Positions 45,296 through 56,251 of a DNA stretch of 64,000 bases are shown one piece after another. The position numbers and the translations under genes are program-made. The notes under the pieces were generated by a model that saw nothing but the letters and a program-made list of their open reading frames with translations, was not told where the DNA came from and ran no database searches. Within the stretch, counting starts at the first letter, position 1, and the number at the start of each line of letters is the position of its first letter. The DNA is from Clostridiales bacterium VE202-21 (GTDB taxonomy: Bacteria; Bacillota; Clostridia; Lachnospirales; Lachnospiraceae), in contig BAIF02000098.1 of the NCBI GenBank assembly GCA_000509105.1, positions 56,027-120,026 on the forward strand. Direction: 5' to 3'.

Positions 45296-45471
45296 GGAAC
45301 CTGGAGTATGATGCAGAACTGGAAAATCCCTGGTCCTGACCCCTTATTTATGAGAAAGGAATAGATTTGCGGATTGCTGTTTTAATGTCATTTTAATACC
45401 AGAATGTATTTTTATTATCCCAATTTTATATAGACTGGCGTAAATTAGAGACCTGTAAGGAGGAAAAATAA

Positions 45472-47214
45472 ATGGGAAATACAATTTTGCAGTATGTGCT
45501 TTATGTTGTCATCCTAGTAGCGCTTGCAATACCGCTTGGGGGCTACATAGGAAAAATTATGAATGGTGAAAAAGTATGGCTTAGCAAGATACTGTCACCG
45601 GTAGAGGGGCTGGTCTATAAAGCCCTCAGAGTGAATAAAGAGGAACAGATGGGCTGGAAAAAATATGCGGCCAGCGTAGGGCTTTTCAGTATTTTCAGCT
45701 TTATTGCGTTATTCCTGATTCTTATGCTGCAGGGACATCTGCCATGGAATCCGGAAGGAATTAGCGGGATGAGTCCGGATCTGGCGTTTAACACAGCGGT
45801 CAGTTTTGTGACCAACACAAACTGGCAGGCTTACAGCGGCGAGACAGGACTCTCTTACTTCTCACAGATGGTGGGTTTGACCGTACAGAACTTCGTGTCT
45901 GCGGCAGTCGGAATCTGTGTACTGTTTGCCTTAATCCGTGGATTTATAAAAGTAAAGTCGGAGGGGCTTGGAAGCTTTTGGGCCGATCTTACGAGAGTGG
46001 TCCTGTATGTTCTTGTTCCATTGTCAATCGTAGTAACTGTTCTGCTTGTGTCTCAGGGTGTTGTGCAAAATATGAACAGCTATGAGACAACGCAGCTGGT
46101 GGAGCCGGTCACAACGGAAGAGGGGGAGGAGATAACAGAGGCAACAATCCCTATGGGGCCGGCGGCAAGTCAGATCGCTATTAAGCAGCTGGGCACAAAC
46201 GGAGGCGGTTTCTTCGGCGTGAACTCAGCGTATCCACTGGAGAATTCGACGCCATTTTCCAATATGGTTGAGATGCTGTCTCTTCTATTAATACCTGTGG
46301 CGCTGTGCTTCACGTTCGGAAGAAATGTTAAGGATAAAAAGCAGGGCATTGCAATTTTCTCTGCAATGATGATTATGCTGGTTCTTGCATTGTCAGGTGT
46401 TGCAATTTCAGAACAGAATGCGACTCCCCAGCTTGCAGCGGATGGTGCAGTCAATATAGAGCATACGGACGGACAATCCGGCGGTAATATGGAAGGCAAA
46501 GAATCCAGATTCGGGATAGCAACATCTTCCACATGGGCGGTCTTTACAACCGCGGCGTCTAACGGCTCCGTCAATTCCATGCACGATTCCTACACTCCGC
46601 TGGGAGGGGCCATACCGATGCTCCTGATGATGCTTGGTGAAGTCGTATTTGGAGGGACAGGATGCGGGTTATATGGAATGCTCGGATTTGCGATCATGAC
46701 GGTCTTCATCGCCGGCCTGATGGTCGGGCGGACGCCGGAATATCTGGGTAAGAAGATCGAACCGTATGAAATGAAGATGGCATGCGTTGTCTGCCTTGCA
46801 ACACCGGTTGCGATCCTGATTGGTAGCGGTATCGCAGCGGTGCTCCCATCTACGCTTGACAGTCTGAATAACCCGGGAGCACACGGACTATCTGAGATTT
46901 TGTACGCATACTCATCAGCTGGTGGAAATAACGGCTCCGCTTTTGCCGGATTTGGCGCGGATACGCTCTTTATCAATATATCGCTCGGGCTGGTTATGGC
47001 CGTTGTCAGATTTGTCCCGATGATGGCGGTTCTGGCGATTGCCGGAAGTCTTGTCAGGAAGAAGAAAGTGGCTGTTACGGCAGGAACACTGTCCACCAGC
47101 AATGCAATGTTTATCGGACTGCTGATTTTTGTAGTCCTGCTGGTTGGGGCATTGAGTTTCTTCCCGGCGCTGTCGCTCGGACCGATTGCAGAATATTTTC
47201 AGATGTTAGGATAA
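45472..47214 (+). CDS. kdpA: Potassium-transporting ATPase, potassium-binding subunit
   Basis: 580 residues, normal KdpA. The superfamily-of-K-transporter pore repeats are clear: [74 protein letters not shown], and later [43 protein letters not shown]. About ten membrane segments. It is the channel-like subunit of high-affinity K+ uptake and begins the kdpABC operon, with GGAGG before the ATG. KdpD/KdpE are not found in this window. Confidence 0.97.
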   Translation: MGNTILQYVLYVVILVALAIPLGGYIGKIMNGEKVWLSKILSPVEGLVYKALRVNKEEQMGWKKYAASVGLFSIFSFIALFLILMLQGHLPWNPEGISGMSPDLAFNTAVSFVTNTNWQAYSGETGLSYFSQMVGLTVQNFVSAAVGICVLFALIRGFIKVKSEGLGSFWADLTRVVLYVLVPLSIVVTVLLVSQGVVQNMNSYETTQLVEPVTTEEGEEITEATIPMGPAASQIAIKQLGTNGGGFFGVNSAYPLENSTPFSNMVEMLSLLLIPVALCFTFGRNVKDKKQGIAIFSAMMIMLVLALSGVAISEQNATPQLAADGAVNIEHTDGQSGGNMEGKESRFGIATSSTWAVFTTAASNGSVNSMHDSYTPLGGAIPMLLMMLGEVVFGGTGCGLYGMLGFAIMTVFIAGLMVGRTPEYLGKKIEPYEMKMACVVCLATPVAILIGSGIAAVLPSTLDSLNNPGAHGLSEILYAYSSAGGNNGSAFAGFGADTLFINISLGLVMAVVRFVPMMAVLAIAGSLVRKKKVAVTAGTLSTSNAMFIGLLIFVVLLVGALSFFPALSLGPIAEYFQMLG

Positions 47215-47233
47215 GTTGGGAGGCATAACGAAA

Positions 47234-49300
47234 ATGGCAGAAAAGATGAAAGACACAATGGTGAATAAAAAGATGCTGATGCGGGCGGTAAAAGACGCAT
47301 TCATCAAACTGTCACCTAAAACAGAAGTAAAGAATCCGGTTATGTTCCTGGTTTATGTATCAGCGATACTGACAACAATCCTTTTTGTTCTTGCATTGTT
47401 CGGCATCCAGGATGCAGGAGCTGGATTTATCTTAGGAATCGCAGTTATATTATGGTTTACCGTACTCTTTGCAAATTTTGCGGAGGCGATTGCGGAAGGC
47501 AGAGGAAAAGCGCAGGCAGATTCCCTGAGGGCGTCTAAAAAAGATGTGATGGCGAATAAAATTCCTGCTGCTGACCAGAAGGATCAAATCGAACATGTCA
47601 AATCAGCATATTTGAAGAAAGGGGATCTGGTGATCGTTCATACCGGGGAACAGATTCCCGCAGACGGAGAAGTTGTAGAAGGCGCCGCATCTGTCGATGA
47701 AAGCTCGATTACAGGAGAATCTGCTCCTGTAATCCGTGAGGCAGGAGGCGACAGAAGCGCAGTCACCGGCGGAACAACGGTTATATCGGACTGGATCGTT
47801 GTAAGAGTGACCAGTGAAGCAGGAGAAAGCTTCCTGGATAAGATGATCGCCATGGTGGAAGGGGCATCCAGAAAGAAGACCCCGAATGAGATCGCACTGG
47901 AAATCTTTCTGATAGCGCTGACGGTAATCTTTATATTAGTAACAGTGTCCCTGTATGCATACTCCCAATTTTCAGCGGGCCAGGCAGGAATCGAGAATCC
48001 GACTTCCGTGACATCACTGCTTGCACTGCTTGTATGCCTGGCACCGACTACGATCGGCGCGCTGCTCTCTGCAATCGGCATTGCCGGAATGAGCAGACTG
48101 AATCAGGCTAATGTACTGGCCATGAGCGGAAGGGCAATCGAGGCGGCAGGAGACGTTGATACACTACTTTTGGATAAAACAGGAACTATCACGCTTGGAA
48201 ACAGGCAGGCAAGCGAGTTCATCCCCGTAGACGGACACACGGAACAGGAAGTAGCTGACGCGGCACAGCTTTCCTCTCTTCCGGATGAGACGCCGGAGGG
48301 CAGAAGCATAGTCATACTGGCAAAGGAAAAATTCAACTTCCGTGAGAGAAGTCTGGAAGAGCTTCATATGGAATTCATTCCATTTACCGCTAAGACACGG
48401 ATGAGCGGAGTGAATACTGCAGAGAGTGAAATCAGGAAAGGCGCAGCAGAGGCTGTGCGTGAATATGTGGAATCATATGGGCAGAGCTTTAGCGCCCAAT
48501 GCGAAGAAGTCGTACGCAGGATTGCTGAAAAAGGCGGCACGCCGCTGGTCGTAGCCAAAGATCATCAGGTTTTGGGCGTGATTTATCTAAAAGATATTAT
48601 TAAATCAGGCGTGAAAGAAAAATTCGCCGATCTGCGCAAGATGGGGATTAAGACGGTTATGATTACCGGAGATAACCCGATGACAGCAGCGGCAATCGCG
48701 GCAGAGGCGGGCGTGGATGACTTCCTTGCGGAGGCAACACCGGAGGGAAAGCTGGATATGATCCGTACGCTGCAGGCAAAAGGCCATCTCGTGGCAATGA
48801 CCGGGGACGGAACAAACGACGCACCAGCGCTGGCGCAGGCCGATGTGGCGGTGGCGATGAATACGGGAACACAGGCCGCAAAGGAAGCGGGAAATATGGT
48901 GGATCTGGACTCTTCGCCGACGAAACTGATCGAGATTGTCAAGATCGGAAAGCAGCTGCTGATGACGAGGGGTAGCCTGACTACATTCAGTATCGCCAAT
49001 GACCTGGCAAAATATTTTGCAATCATCCCAGCACTGTTTATGGGCCTGTATCCCGGATTGGGTGCTTTGAATATTATGAATCTGCATAGTGCAGAGAGCG
49101 CAATATTTTCAGCAATCATCTACAATGCCCTGATTATCATTGCACTGATACCCCTGGCATTAAAGGGAGTAAAGTACAGGGAAGTTTCCGCAGGCAAACT
49201 ATTGTCAAGAAATCTGCTGGTTTATGGATTGGGCGGAATCATTGCACCGTTTATCTGCATCAAATTAATAGATATGCTGATTGTAGCTTTAGGATTCTAA
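47234..49300 (+). CDS. kdpB: Potassium-transporting P-type ATPase, catalytic subunit
   Basis: 688 residues from ATG at 47234, chosen for GGGAGG at 47218-47223. Phosphorylation site [13 protein letters not shown] (Asp314), actuator [17 protein letters not shown], hinge [24 protein letters not shown] and TPEGKLDMI are all intact. In the nucleotide domain [11 protein letters not shown] is present. It hydrolyses ATP to drive K+ through KdpA. It lies 19 bp after kdpA. Confidence 0.97.
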   Translation: MAEKMKDTMVNKKMLMRAVKDAFIKLSPKTEVKNPVMFLVYVSAILTTILFVLALFGIQDAGAGFILGIAVILWFTVLFANFAEAIAEGRGKAQADSLRASKKDVMANKIPAADQKDQIEHVKSAYLKKGDLVIVHTGEQIPADGEVVEGAASVDESSITGESAPVIREAGGDRSAVTGGTTVISDWIVVRVTSEAGESFLDKMIAMVEGASRKKTPNEIALEIFLIALTVIFILVTVSLYAYSQFSAGQAGIENPTSVTSLLALLVCLAPTTIGALLSAIGIAGMSRLNQANVLAMSGRAIEAAGDVDTLLLDKTGTITLGNRQASEFIPVDGHTEQEVADAAQLSSLPDETPEGRSIVILAKEKFNFRERSLEELHMEFIPFTAKTRMSGVNTAESEIRKGAAEAVREYVESYGQSFSAQCEEVVRRIAEKGGTPLVVAKDHQVLGVIYLKDIIKSGVKEKFADLRKMGIKTVMITGDNPMTAAAIAAEAGVDDFLAEATPEGKLDMIRTLQAKGHLVAMTGDGTNDAPALAQADVAVAMNTGTQAAKEAGNMVDLDSSPTKLIEIVKIGKQLLMTRGSLTTFSIANDLAKYFAIIPALFMGLYPGLGALNIMNLHSAESAIFSAIIYNALIIIALIPLALKGVKYREVSAGKLLSRNLLVYGLGGIIAPFICIKLIDMLIVALGF

Positions 49301-49346
49301 ACATCAGCCAATGTGCAGGAAGTAAATAAGAAAGAGGTGTCGATAG

Positions 49347-49952
49347 ATGAAGACTTTAAAGTCAGTAGTTGGGAAAGCGTTTCTGGCGCTTGTCATATTC
49401 AGCGTTTTATGCGGGGTAATCTATCCCTGGCTGATGACTGGCATATCACAGTTGTTTTTCAAAGATAAGGCAAATGGAAGTATAATTGAAGTAGATGGCG
49501 TGCAGTACGGAAGCGAGCTGCTGGGACAGCAGTTCACAGGTGATGAGTATATGTGGGGAAGGATTATGAATATCAATACCGAGACCTTCACAAATAAAGA
49601 TGGGATGGCGACGGTATATGCAGGGCCTTCTAATAAGACTCCCGCCGGTGAGGAATTCGAAGCACAGATTCAGGAACGAGTAGAGAAAATCAAGGCAGGA
49701 AATCCAGATGCAGAGGATGAGCAGATACCTGTAGACCTGGTAACCTGTTCCGGCAGCGGCCTGGATCCGCACATCAGTGTGGACGCAGCAGAATATCAGG
49801 TTCCACGGCTTGCAAAGGAGCGGGATATGACGGAGGAAGAGGTACAGGATATCATAGAAAGGTATACGACCGGCAGATTCCTTGGTATTTTTGGAGAAAA
49901 GGTTGTAAATGTACTCCAGGTCAATCTGGCACTGGATGGAATACTAAAGTGA
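49347..49952 (+). CDS. kdpC: Potassium-transporting ATPase, KdpC subunit
   Basis: 201 residues. One N-terminal membrane helix (VVGKAFLALVIFSVLCGVIYPWLMTGISQLFF) and the conserved GSELLGQQFTGDEYMWGR and LVTCSGSGLDPHISVDAAEYQVPRLAKER segments. It stabilises the KdpAB complex. Last gene of the operon; the first large foldback element begins 47 nt after its stop. Confidence 0.96.
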   Translation: MKTLKSVVGKAFLALVIFSVLCGVIYPWLMTGISQLFFKDKANGSIIEVDGVQYGSELLGQQFTGDEYMWGRIMNINTETFTNKDGMATVYAGPSNKTPAGEEFEAQIQERVEKIKAGNPDAEDEQIPVDLVTCSGSGLDPHISVDAAEYQVPRLAKERDMTEEEVQDIIERYTTGRFLGIFGEKVVNVLQVNLALDGILK

Positions 49953-49998
49953 TTTGGATGCGCAGTGGGAGCAGGATTTAGTAGAATGGGGGGAGGGC

Positions 49999-50303
49999 GC
50001 CGAAAAAACGGGCAGCCTGTCTCATGCCGAGAGCATATATGCCATTTTATTAATCCGCTCCGTTAACGTAAGAGACCCTAAAGGAAAAAACATAGAAAAT
50101 GGTGGTCCAGCGGCATGCAACCCGAAATATGATAATTTCGGGTCTTAGGCCGCTTCAGAATTTGCAGTGAGACTGCAAATTCTGCCCACCATTTTCTATG
50201 TTTTTTCCTTAAGGGTCCCTAACGTTAACTCTAGGATTAATAAAATGGCATATATGCTACCGGCATGAGACAGGCTGCCCGGTTTTTCGGCTGGTGCATC
50301 CAG
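49999..50303. repeat. Foldback element A (107-nt arms, 80-nt two-hairpin core)
   Basis: Left arm 49999-50105 (starts GCCGAAAAAACGGGCAGCCT) and right arm 50186-50291 are about 90% complementary. The 80-nt core 50106-50185 holds hairpin 1 (ACCCGAAAT/ATTTCGGGT, loop with ATGA, within a CGGC/GCCG stem, then CTTAGGCC) and hairpin 2 (AGAATTTGCAGT/ACTGCAAATTCT). A small hairpin CTGGTGCATCCAG (50291-50303) closes the 3' side. No coding potential fits. The rest of the gap to queH is unremarkable. Confidence 0.85.
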
Positions 50304-50552
50304 TCGGTAAAAGAGGGGCGTCCAATGGGAGTGGCTTCGAAGCCGCAGCGGCGTATGAATTCGCTTGATTGAGCGTAAAAGGCCCCGGTAATTGACTGAG
50401 GGTATTTCAATAATTATCTCCATCGAGAGTACGAACAATAAGTATATAACTTTTGGCACGTGGAATATATACTCATAAGTTGCGGGATGTCAGGGAGGTG
50501 TGATATAATACCTTCATATTATTATGAATCGATAGAAAGGTCTCAATTAAAT

Positions 50553-51182
50553 ATGAACTATCGCTATGTAAATTATCAGAAAGAACTGGACCGCCTGATT
50601 TCTTCTCTGCAGAAAGAAGGGCGGGTGCCAAGGCTTCTGCTGCACAGTTGCTGCGCTCCTTGCAGCAGTTATGTGCTGGAATATTTATCGGAATATTTTG
50701 AAATTACAGTTTTCTATTATAATCCCAATATTTTCCCGGAAAGTGAATACACAAAACGGCTGCTGGAGCAGCAGACATTAATCTCGGATATGAACTTTAA
50801 ACATCCGGTTTCTTTTCTAGCCGGGAATTATGACAAAGATAAGTTCTATAGCATGGCCGCGGGCTTGGAACATGTAAAAGAAGGCGGTGAGCGCTGCTTC
50901 AAGTGTTACGAACTGCGTCTGAATGAGACCGCGCAGATGGCGGCAAAAGGCGGTTTCGATTACTTTACAACCACGCTGAGTATCAGTCCGATGAAAAATG
51001 CGGAAAAGCTGAATACAATAGGAAAAGATATAGCATCCAGATATGGAATAAAATACCTGCAGTCCGACTTTAAAAAGAAAAACGGCTATAAAAGGTCGAT
51101 AGAACTCTCGAAAACACACGGGCTTTACCGCCAGGATTACTGCGGATGCCAGTTTTCGATGGAGAGCAGAAGAAAAGAATAA
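50553..51182 (+). CDS. queH: Epoxyqueuosine reductase QueH
   Basis: 209 residues from ATG at 50553 (AGAAAGG upstream; an earlier in-frame start at 50460 adds a poorly conserved leader). QueH makes the last step of queuosine in tRNA. The cysteine motifs are intact: LLLHSCCAPCSSYVLEYL near the start, GGERCFKCYELRLNETAQMA in the middle and YRQDYCGCQFS at the end, together forming the iron-sulfur and metal site. FFTTTLSISPMKN-type segment appears as DYFTTTLSISPMKNAEKL. Monocistronic as far as seen. Confidence 0.93.
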   Translation: MNYRYVNYQKELDRLISSLQKEGRVPRLLLHSCCAPCSSYVLEYLSEYFEITVFYYNPNIFPESEYTKRLLEQQTLISDMNFKHPVSFLAGNYDKDKFYSMAAGLEHVKEGGERCFKCYELRLNETAQMAAKGGFDYFTTTLSISPMKNAEKLNTIGKDIASRYGIKYLQSDFKKKNGYKRSIELSKTHGLYRQDYCGCQFSMESRRKE

Positions 51183-51226
51183 TGAGAATATTCTGAAAAC
51201 GGAACGCAAAGGGGTCAGACCCCTTT
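51183..51226. repeat. GGGGTCAGACCCC repeat, copy 4, with upstream box
   Basis: GAGAATATTCTGAAAACGGA (51184-51203) and palindrome AAAGGGGTCAGACCCCTTT (51208-51226) start one base after the queH stop, repeating the arrangement at 44707. Confidence 0.75.
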
Positions 51227-51304
51227 GAAATTTATTGTAGACACCAGCACGTTACTATGATAAACTAATGAGAAAATCTAAAATAGAGAAAAGAGGATCA
51301 GGAA

Positions 51305-52681
51305 ATGGCGCAGTTATGGGGTGGTCGTTTCACAAAGGAAACGGATCAATTAGTGTACAATTTTAATGCATCAATTTCTTTTGATAAAAAGTTCTATGAA
51401 CAGGATATCCGCGGGAGTATCGCGCATGTGACGATGCTTGCAAAACAGGGAATTCTGACAGCGGAAGAAAGAGAGCAGATTATAGATGGGCTGGAAGGAA
51501 TTCGGGCCGATGTGGAAAACGGCGTTTTGGAAATCACGGACGAGTATGAGGATATCCACAGTTTTGTGGAGGCCAATCTGATTGAACGTATTGGGGAACC
51601 CGGGAAGAAACTACATACAGGAAGGAGCCGCAATGACCAGGTGGCTCTGGATATGAAGCTTTATACCAGAGATGAGATTCTGGAGCTGGATAAGCTGCTC
51701 AAGGAGCTTCTTGAAGTTCTTTTGAATCTAATGAAGGAAAATACGGAGACTTATATGCCTGGGTTCACACATCTGCAGAAGGCACAGCCGATCACGCTGG
51801 CACACCATCTGGGCGCATATTTCGAGATGTTCAAGAGAGACCGCTCACGTATGAAAGATATCTATAGGCGCATGAACTTCTGTCCGCTTGGTTCCGGGGC
51901 GCTGGCAGGGACGACTTATCCCCTGGACAGGGAGTACACGGCCGGGCTTCTGGATTTTGAAGGGCCGACGCTGAACAGTATGGATTCCGTGTCAGACAGG
52001 GATTATCTGATCGAACTTCTGTCTGCCATGTCAACTGTGATGATGCATCTGAGCCGTTTTTCTGAGGAGGTGATCATCTGGAATTCCAATGAATACCAGT
52101 TCGTAGAGATTGACGATGCCTACAGTACAGGAAGCAGCATTATGCCGCAGAAGAAAAATCCGGATATCGCGGAACTTGTCCGCGGGAAGACAGGACGCGT
52201 ATATGGCGCACTGATGTCACTTCTCACAACGATGAAGGGAATCCCTCTTGCATATAATAAGGATATGCAGGAAGATAAAGAGCTGGTGTTCGACGCCATT
52301 GATACGACCAAGGGGTGCCTGGCGCTGTTTACCGGAATGATCCGTACCATGCGTTTTAATGAAACGCGTATGGAGAACAGTGCCAAACACGGATTTACGA
52401 ATGCAACGGATGCAGCGGATTATCTGGTAAATCATGGCGTGCCATTTCGGGATGCGCATGGGATCGTAGGACAGCTGGTTCTTTATTGTATAGAAAAAAA
52501 TATTGCGCTGGACGATATGTCCCTGGAAGAATTCCAGGCAATATCCCCGGTATTTGAAGAAGACATCTATGATGCAATCAGTATGAAAACCTGTGTGGAA
52601 ATGCGAAACACGATCGGCGCTCCTGGAAAAGCAGCCATGGAAAAAGTTATCGCTTTGCAAGAGGCGTATTTGGGCATATAA
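51305..52681 (+). CDS. argH: Argininosuccinate lyase
   Basis: 458 residues, normal length. Converts argininosuccinate to arginine and fumarate. [62 protein letters not shown] and the fumarase-superfamily signature [12 protein letters not shown] (near residue 277) are all present. AGAGGATC precedes the ATG. argG is not adjacent, so arginine genes are dispersed. It is followed by asd in the same direction with a structured leader between them. Confidence 0.97.
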   Translation: MAQLWGGRFTKETDQLVYNFNASISFDKKFYEQDIRGSIAHVTMLAKQGILTAEEREQIIDGLEGIRADVENGVLEITDEYEDIHSFVEANLIERIGEPGKKLHTGRSRNDQVALDMKLYTRDEILELDKLLKELLEVLLNLMKENTETYMPGFTHLQKAQPITLAHHLGAYFEMFKRDRSRMKDIYRRMNFCPLGSGALAGTTYPLDREYTAGLLDFEGPTLNSMDSVSDRDYLIELLSAMSTVMMHLSRFSEEVIIWNSNEYQFVEIDDAYSTGSSIMPQKKNPDIAELVRGKTGRVYGALMSLLTTMKGIPLAYNKDMQEDKELVFDAIDTTKGCLALFTGMIRTMRFNETRMENSAKHGFTNATDAADYLVNHGVPFRDAHGIVGQLVLYCIEKNIALDDMSLEEFQAISPVFEEDIYDAISMKTCVEMRNTIGAPGKAAMEKVIALQEAYLGI

Positions 52682-52684
52682 GAA

Positions 52685-52760
52685 AATAATATCCCAAAGG
52701 ACATCCGGTAATGTATGCCTGGTCGGGCGGGATACGCAGCAGGCTGTGGAATAAATATTG
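52685..52760 (+). promoter_or_regulatory. Structured 5'-leader element F2 before asd
   Basis: CCCAAAGGACATCCGGTAA ... ATGCC ... CGGGCGG ... CGCAGCAG ... CTG matches F1 (21694-21764) upstream of the MFS gene. The closing stem differs in sequence but still pairs (AATAT/ATATT). It sits between argH and asd and ends about 33 nt before the asd start. Lysine-riboswitch hallmarks were looked for and not found. Confidence 0.55.
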
Positions 52761-52792
52761 TCTAAACCAAAGGAAAAGAGAAGGAGAGAAAA

Positions 52793-53878
52793 ATGGAACA
52801 GAAATTAAGAGTAGGAATTTTAGGCGCAACAGGAATGGTCGGACAGAGATTTATCTCTCTGCTTGAGAACCATCCTTGGTTTGAAGTAGTAACTGTAGCG
52901 GCAAGCCCGCGTTCTGCAGGTAAGACATATGAGGAGGCAGTGGGAGACAGATGGAAAATGGATACGCCAATGCCGGAAGCCGTAAAGAAACTTGTTGTGT
53001 TGAATGTGAATGAAGTTGAAAAAGTAGCTTCTACTGTGGATTTTGTATTCAGCGCGGTGGATATGACAAAAGAAGAAATCAAAGCAATTGAAGAAGAATA
53101 TGCAAAGACAGAGACTCCGGTTGTATCAAACAACAGTGCACACCGCTGGACACCGGACGTTCCGATGGTAGTACCGGAAATCAATGCAGACCATTTTGAA
53201 GTAATTGCAGATCAGAAAAAGCGTCTGGGAACAACCAGAGGATTCATTGCCGTTAAGCCAAACTGTTCGATTCAGAGCTATGCCCCATGTCTTGCAGCAT
53301 GGAAAGAATTTGGGCCGAAAGAAGTTGTGGCAACCACATACCAGGCAATTTCCGGAGCAGGAAAGACCTTCAAAGACTGGCCGGAAATGGTAGAAAATAT
53401 TATCCCCTATATCGGCGGTGAGGAAGAAAAGAGTGAGCAGGAACCTCTCAGAGTGCTTGGAAAAGTAGAAAATGGCGAGATTGTAAAAGCAGAGCTGCCT
53501 AAGATCACATGCCAGTGTATCCGTGTTCCGGTTCTGAACGGACATACGGCTGCAGTATTTATAAACTTCGAGAAAAAACCAACCAAAGAGCAGCTGATCG
53601 ATAAACTGGTAAGCTATCAAGGCTTCCCTCAGGAGGCAAAACTGCCGAGTGCTCCAAAGCAGTTTATCCAGTATCTGAAGGATGATAACCGTCCGCAGGT
53701 TAAAATGGACGTAGACTATGAAAATGGTATGGGCGTGTCCATCGGACGGCTGAGAGAAGACACCCTGTTTGATTACAAATTCGTGGGACTGTCACATAAT
53801 ACAGTACGCGGCGCGGCAGGCGGAGCGGTATTGTGCGCAGAGGCACTGACAGCGAAAAAATATATTCAGGCAAAATAA
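52793..53878 (+). CDS. asd: Aspartate-semialdehyde dehydrogenase
   Basis: 361 residues, the archaeal/fungal-like long Asd subgroup. N-terminal NADP loop VGILGATGMVGQRFISLLENHPWFEV, catalytic Cys158 in VKPNCSIQSYAPCL, and the His of RVPVLNGHTAAVFI. It reduces aspartyl phosphate to aspartate semialdehyde for lysine, threonine and methionine synthesis. AAGGAGAG precedes the ATG. thrC lies 6 kb downstream in this window. Confidence 0.96.
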   Translation: MEQKLRVGILGATGMVGQRFISLLENHPWFEVVTVAASPRSAGKTYEEAVGDRWKMDTPMPEAVKKLVVLNVNEVEKVASTVDFVFSAVDMTKEEIKAIEEEYAKTETPVVSNNSAHRWTPDVPMVVPEINADHFEVIADQKKRLGTTRGFIAVKPNCSIQSYAPCLAAWKEFGPKEVVATTYQAISGAGKTFKDWPEMVENIIPYIGGEEEKSEQEPLRVLGKVENGEIVKAELPKITCQCIRVPVLNGHTAAVFINFEKKPTKEQLIDKLVSYQGFPQEAKLPSAPKQFIQYLKDDNRPQVKMDVDYENGMGVSIGRLREDTLFDYKFVGLSHNTVRGAAGGAVLCAEALTAKKYIQAK

Positions 53879-53891
53879 AGTTGGAGGGGCA

Positions 53892-54199
53892 CCTGCCGCC
53901 AGAGCGGAGTGCCAACCCCGAGGGGCGCATCTGGTGATTTCTGGTGCAGGCCGTTTGCAAAGAAAACGTAACATCAAAACAGGAGCCTCACAGAGAACCG
54001 ACGGCATTCACTGCGTAATCTTTATGACTACGCAGCTCAGGTCGTCTTAGAATTTGCTTTGGTAAGCAAATTCTATCTCTGTGGGGCTCCTGTTTTGACG
54101 CAACGTTTTCTAATACGCACTTTGATGCACTAGAAATCACCAGATGCGTCCCCGGGAGGGGGGGGCACTCCGCTCTGGCGGCAGGCTGGGCGCATCCGG
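53892..54199. repeat. Foldback element B (105-110-nt arms, 79-nt two-hairpin core)
   Basis: Left arm 53892-53996 (starts CCTGCCGCCAGAGCGGAGTG) pairs with right arm 54076-54185. Core 53997-54075: outer ACGGC/GTCGT stem, hairpin CTGCGTA/TACGCAG with an ATGA-containing loop, CTCAGG, then hairpin AGAATTTGCTT/AAGCAAATTCT. The closing small hairpin CTGGGCGCATCCGG is 54186-54199. Arms share no evident sequence with elements A or C. The remaining gap to leuC shows only weak promoter-like AT-rich DNA. Confidence 0.85.
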
Positions 54200-54491
54200 C
54201 CGGGATTACGGGGGACGTTGTGGTACGGGGATGGCGGCGGGGGACTAGATGGCACAAGGTTGCAGTATGGGGCCTTACGAGGAAGCTGATATATAAGGAA
54301 GTGTATTATGGAAGGGATAGAAGTTAGTGAATGATGTGGGCATATGAGAAGAGGGGATGAGGAAATGGCGCGGAATTATGGGGAAGTGGTCGGGGGCTGG
54401 ATTGGAAAAAGGATAAGATCTCATCTTTTCTTTGACGCTTTATTATGATAAAATGACAGGTAGAATTTATTAGAAAGAGGAGGTTGTTGTG

Positions 54492-55766
54492 ATGGGAATG
54501 ACTATGACGCAGAAGATTCTGGCGGCTCATGCGGGGCTTGATTCTGTTGTGGCCGGGCAGCTGATAGAGGCGAAACTGGATGTGGTAATGGCGAATGATA
54601 TTACCGGACCTATGGCTCTGCCTATTTTCAAGGAAATGGCGGAGAGGGTTTTTGATAAAGATAAGGTTGTATTGGTTCCGGATCATTTTACGCCGAATAA
54701 AGATATTAAGTCGGCGGAGAACTCTAAGTCTATCCGTGAGTTTGCTAAGGACCAGGGGCTGAAGTGGTATTTTGAGCAGGGAAAATCAGGGGTGGAACAT
54801 GCAATTCTACCGGAGGCTGGTGTTGTGACCGCAGGTGAATGTATCATCGGTGCGGACTCCCATACCTGTACATATGGCGCTCTTGGGGCATTTTCAACGG
54901 GCGTGGGCACGACGGATATTGCAACGGGGATGGCTACAGGGGAATTGTGGTTTAAGGTGCCAAGTGCAATAAAGTTTGTTCTGACCGGTAAGCCGGGGGC
55001 TTTTGTGAGCGGTAAGGATATTATTATTCATATTATCGGAAAGATCGGTGTAGACGGCGCTCTCTATAAATCTATGGAATTTACAGGGGACGGCCTGAAG
55101 GAACTTTCTATGGATGACCGTTTTACGATGGCGAATATGGCGATCGAGGCAGGGGCAAAGAACGGGATTTTCCCGGTGGATGAGAAGGTGCAGGCTTATA
55201 TAAAAGAGCATTCCGTGAAGGAATATAAGATTTATGAAGCAGATGAGGATGCCGATTATGATGAAGTAATTGAGATCAATCTGTCAGAGGTGCGTCCGAC
55301 CGTGGCATTTCCGCATCTTCCGGGCAATGCGAAGACCATTGACGAGATAGAAGCTATGGAGCCAATCAAGATCGACCAGGTTGTCATTGGTTCCTGTACA
55401 AACGGAAGGATGGAGGATATGCGCAAAGCCGCGGCAATTCTGAAAGGCCGTGAGGTTCATCCGGATGTGCGTGTCATGGTAATTCCTGCAACACAGAAGA
55501 TATATAAACAATGCATGGCAGAGGGACTTCTGGATATTTTTGTAGATGCAGGATGTGCGGTGAATACACCAAGCTGCGGGCCCTGCATGGGCGGACACAT
55601 GGGGGTAATGGCAGCAGGGGAAAAGTGCGTTTCAACAACGAACCGTAACTTTGTAGGCCGTATGGGACATGTGGAATCCCTGATTTATCTGGCTTCCCCA
55701 GAAGTGGCTGCCGCAAGTGCAATCGCAGGATATATTGCAAATCCTGAGAAAGTAGGTGACAAATAA
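54492..55766 (+). CDS. leuC: 3-isopropylmalate dehydratase large subunit
   Basis: 424 residues from ATG at 54492 (a GTG in frame lies one codon earlier; AGAGGAGG precedes both). The short, archaeal-like LeuC/HacA subgroup. The aconitase-type 4Fe-4S cysteines lie in [14 protein letters not shown] and in [37 protein letters not shown] is also typical. With LeuD it isomerises isopropylmalate in leucine synthesis. leuA and leuB are not adjacent. Its stop overlaps the leuD start (TAATG). Confidence 0.94.
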   Translation: MGMTMTQKILAAHAGLDSVVAGQLIEAKLDVVMANDITGPMALPIFKEMAERVFDKDKVVLVPDHFTPNKDIKSAENSKSIREFAKDQGLKWYFEQGKSGVEHAILPEAGVVTAGECIIGADSHTCTYGALGAFSTGVGTTDIATGMATGELWFKVPSAIKFVLTGKPGAFVSGKDIIIHIIGKIGVDGALYKSMEFTGDGLKELSMDDRFTMANMAIEAGAKNGIFPVDEKVQAYIKEHSVKEYKIYEADEDADYDEVIEINLSEVRPTVAFPHLPGNAKTIDEIEAMEPIKIDQVVIGSCTNGRMEDMRKAAAILKGREVHPDVRVMVIPATQKIYKQCMAEGLLDIFVDAGCAVNTPSCGPCMGGHMGVMAAGEKCVSTTNRNFVGRMGHVESLIYLASPEVAAASAIAGYIANPEKVGDK

Positions 55767-56251
55767 TGAAAGCATTGGGACACGTTTTTAAATATGGGGA
55801 TAACGTAGATACAGACGTAATTATACCGGCAAGATATCTGAACTCCTTTGATGCACAGGAACTGGCAAGCCACGCGATGGCTGACATTGACCCGGAGTTC
55901 GTAAACAAGGTACAGCCGGGAGACCTGATTGTGGCAAATAAAAACTTCGGCTGCGGCTCCTCCAGAGAGCATGCGCCGCTCTGCTTAAAAACTGCAGGGG
56001 TAAGCTGTGTAATCGCAGAAACATTTGCCAGAATCTTCTACCGCAACGCAATCAACATCGGACTTCCGATCATTGAATGCCCGGAAGCTGCAAAAAATAT
56101 AGACGCCGGAGACGAAGTCGAGGTAGACTTTGACAGCGGAAAGATCTATAACCGAACAAAAGGCACAGAATTCCAGGGACAGCCATTTCCGGAATTCATG
56201 CAGAAACTAATCGCAGCCGGAGGCCTTGTAAACTACACGAACAGTAAGTAG
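55766..56251 (+). CDS. leuD: 3-isopropylmalate dehydratase small subunit
   Basis: 161 residues, the short LeuD type that pairs with the 420-residue Leu[23 protein letters not shown] and [44 protein letters not shown] are the swivelling-domain motifs. Translationally coupled to leuC. The third foldback element starts at its stop codon. Confidence 0.95.
   Translation: MKALGHVFKYGDNVDTDVIIPARYLNSFDAQELASHAMADIDPEFVNKVQPGDLIVANKNFGCGSSREHAPLCLKTAGVSCVIAETFARIFYRNAINIGLPIIECPEAAKNIDAGDEVEVDFDSGKIYNRTKGTEFQGQPFPEFMQKLIAAGGLVNYTNSK

Noticed and set aside
48583..49119. 178- and 160-codon antisense frames over kdpB
   Set aside because: Low-complexity Ser/Ala/Ile runs and no ribosome site; shadows of kdpB.
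52681..52792. Lysine riboswitch or T-box upstream of asd
   Set aside because: The hallmark boxes (lysine-element GAAAGG context, T-box TGGNACCGCG) are absent; the shared F element is present instead.
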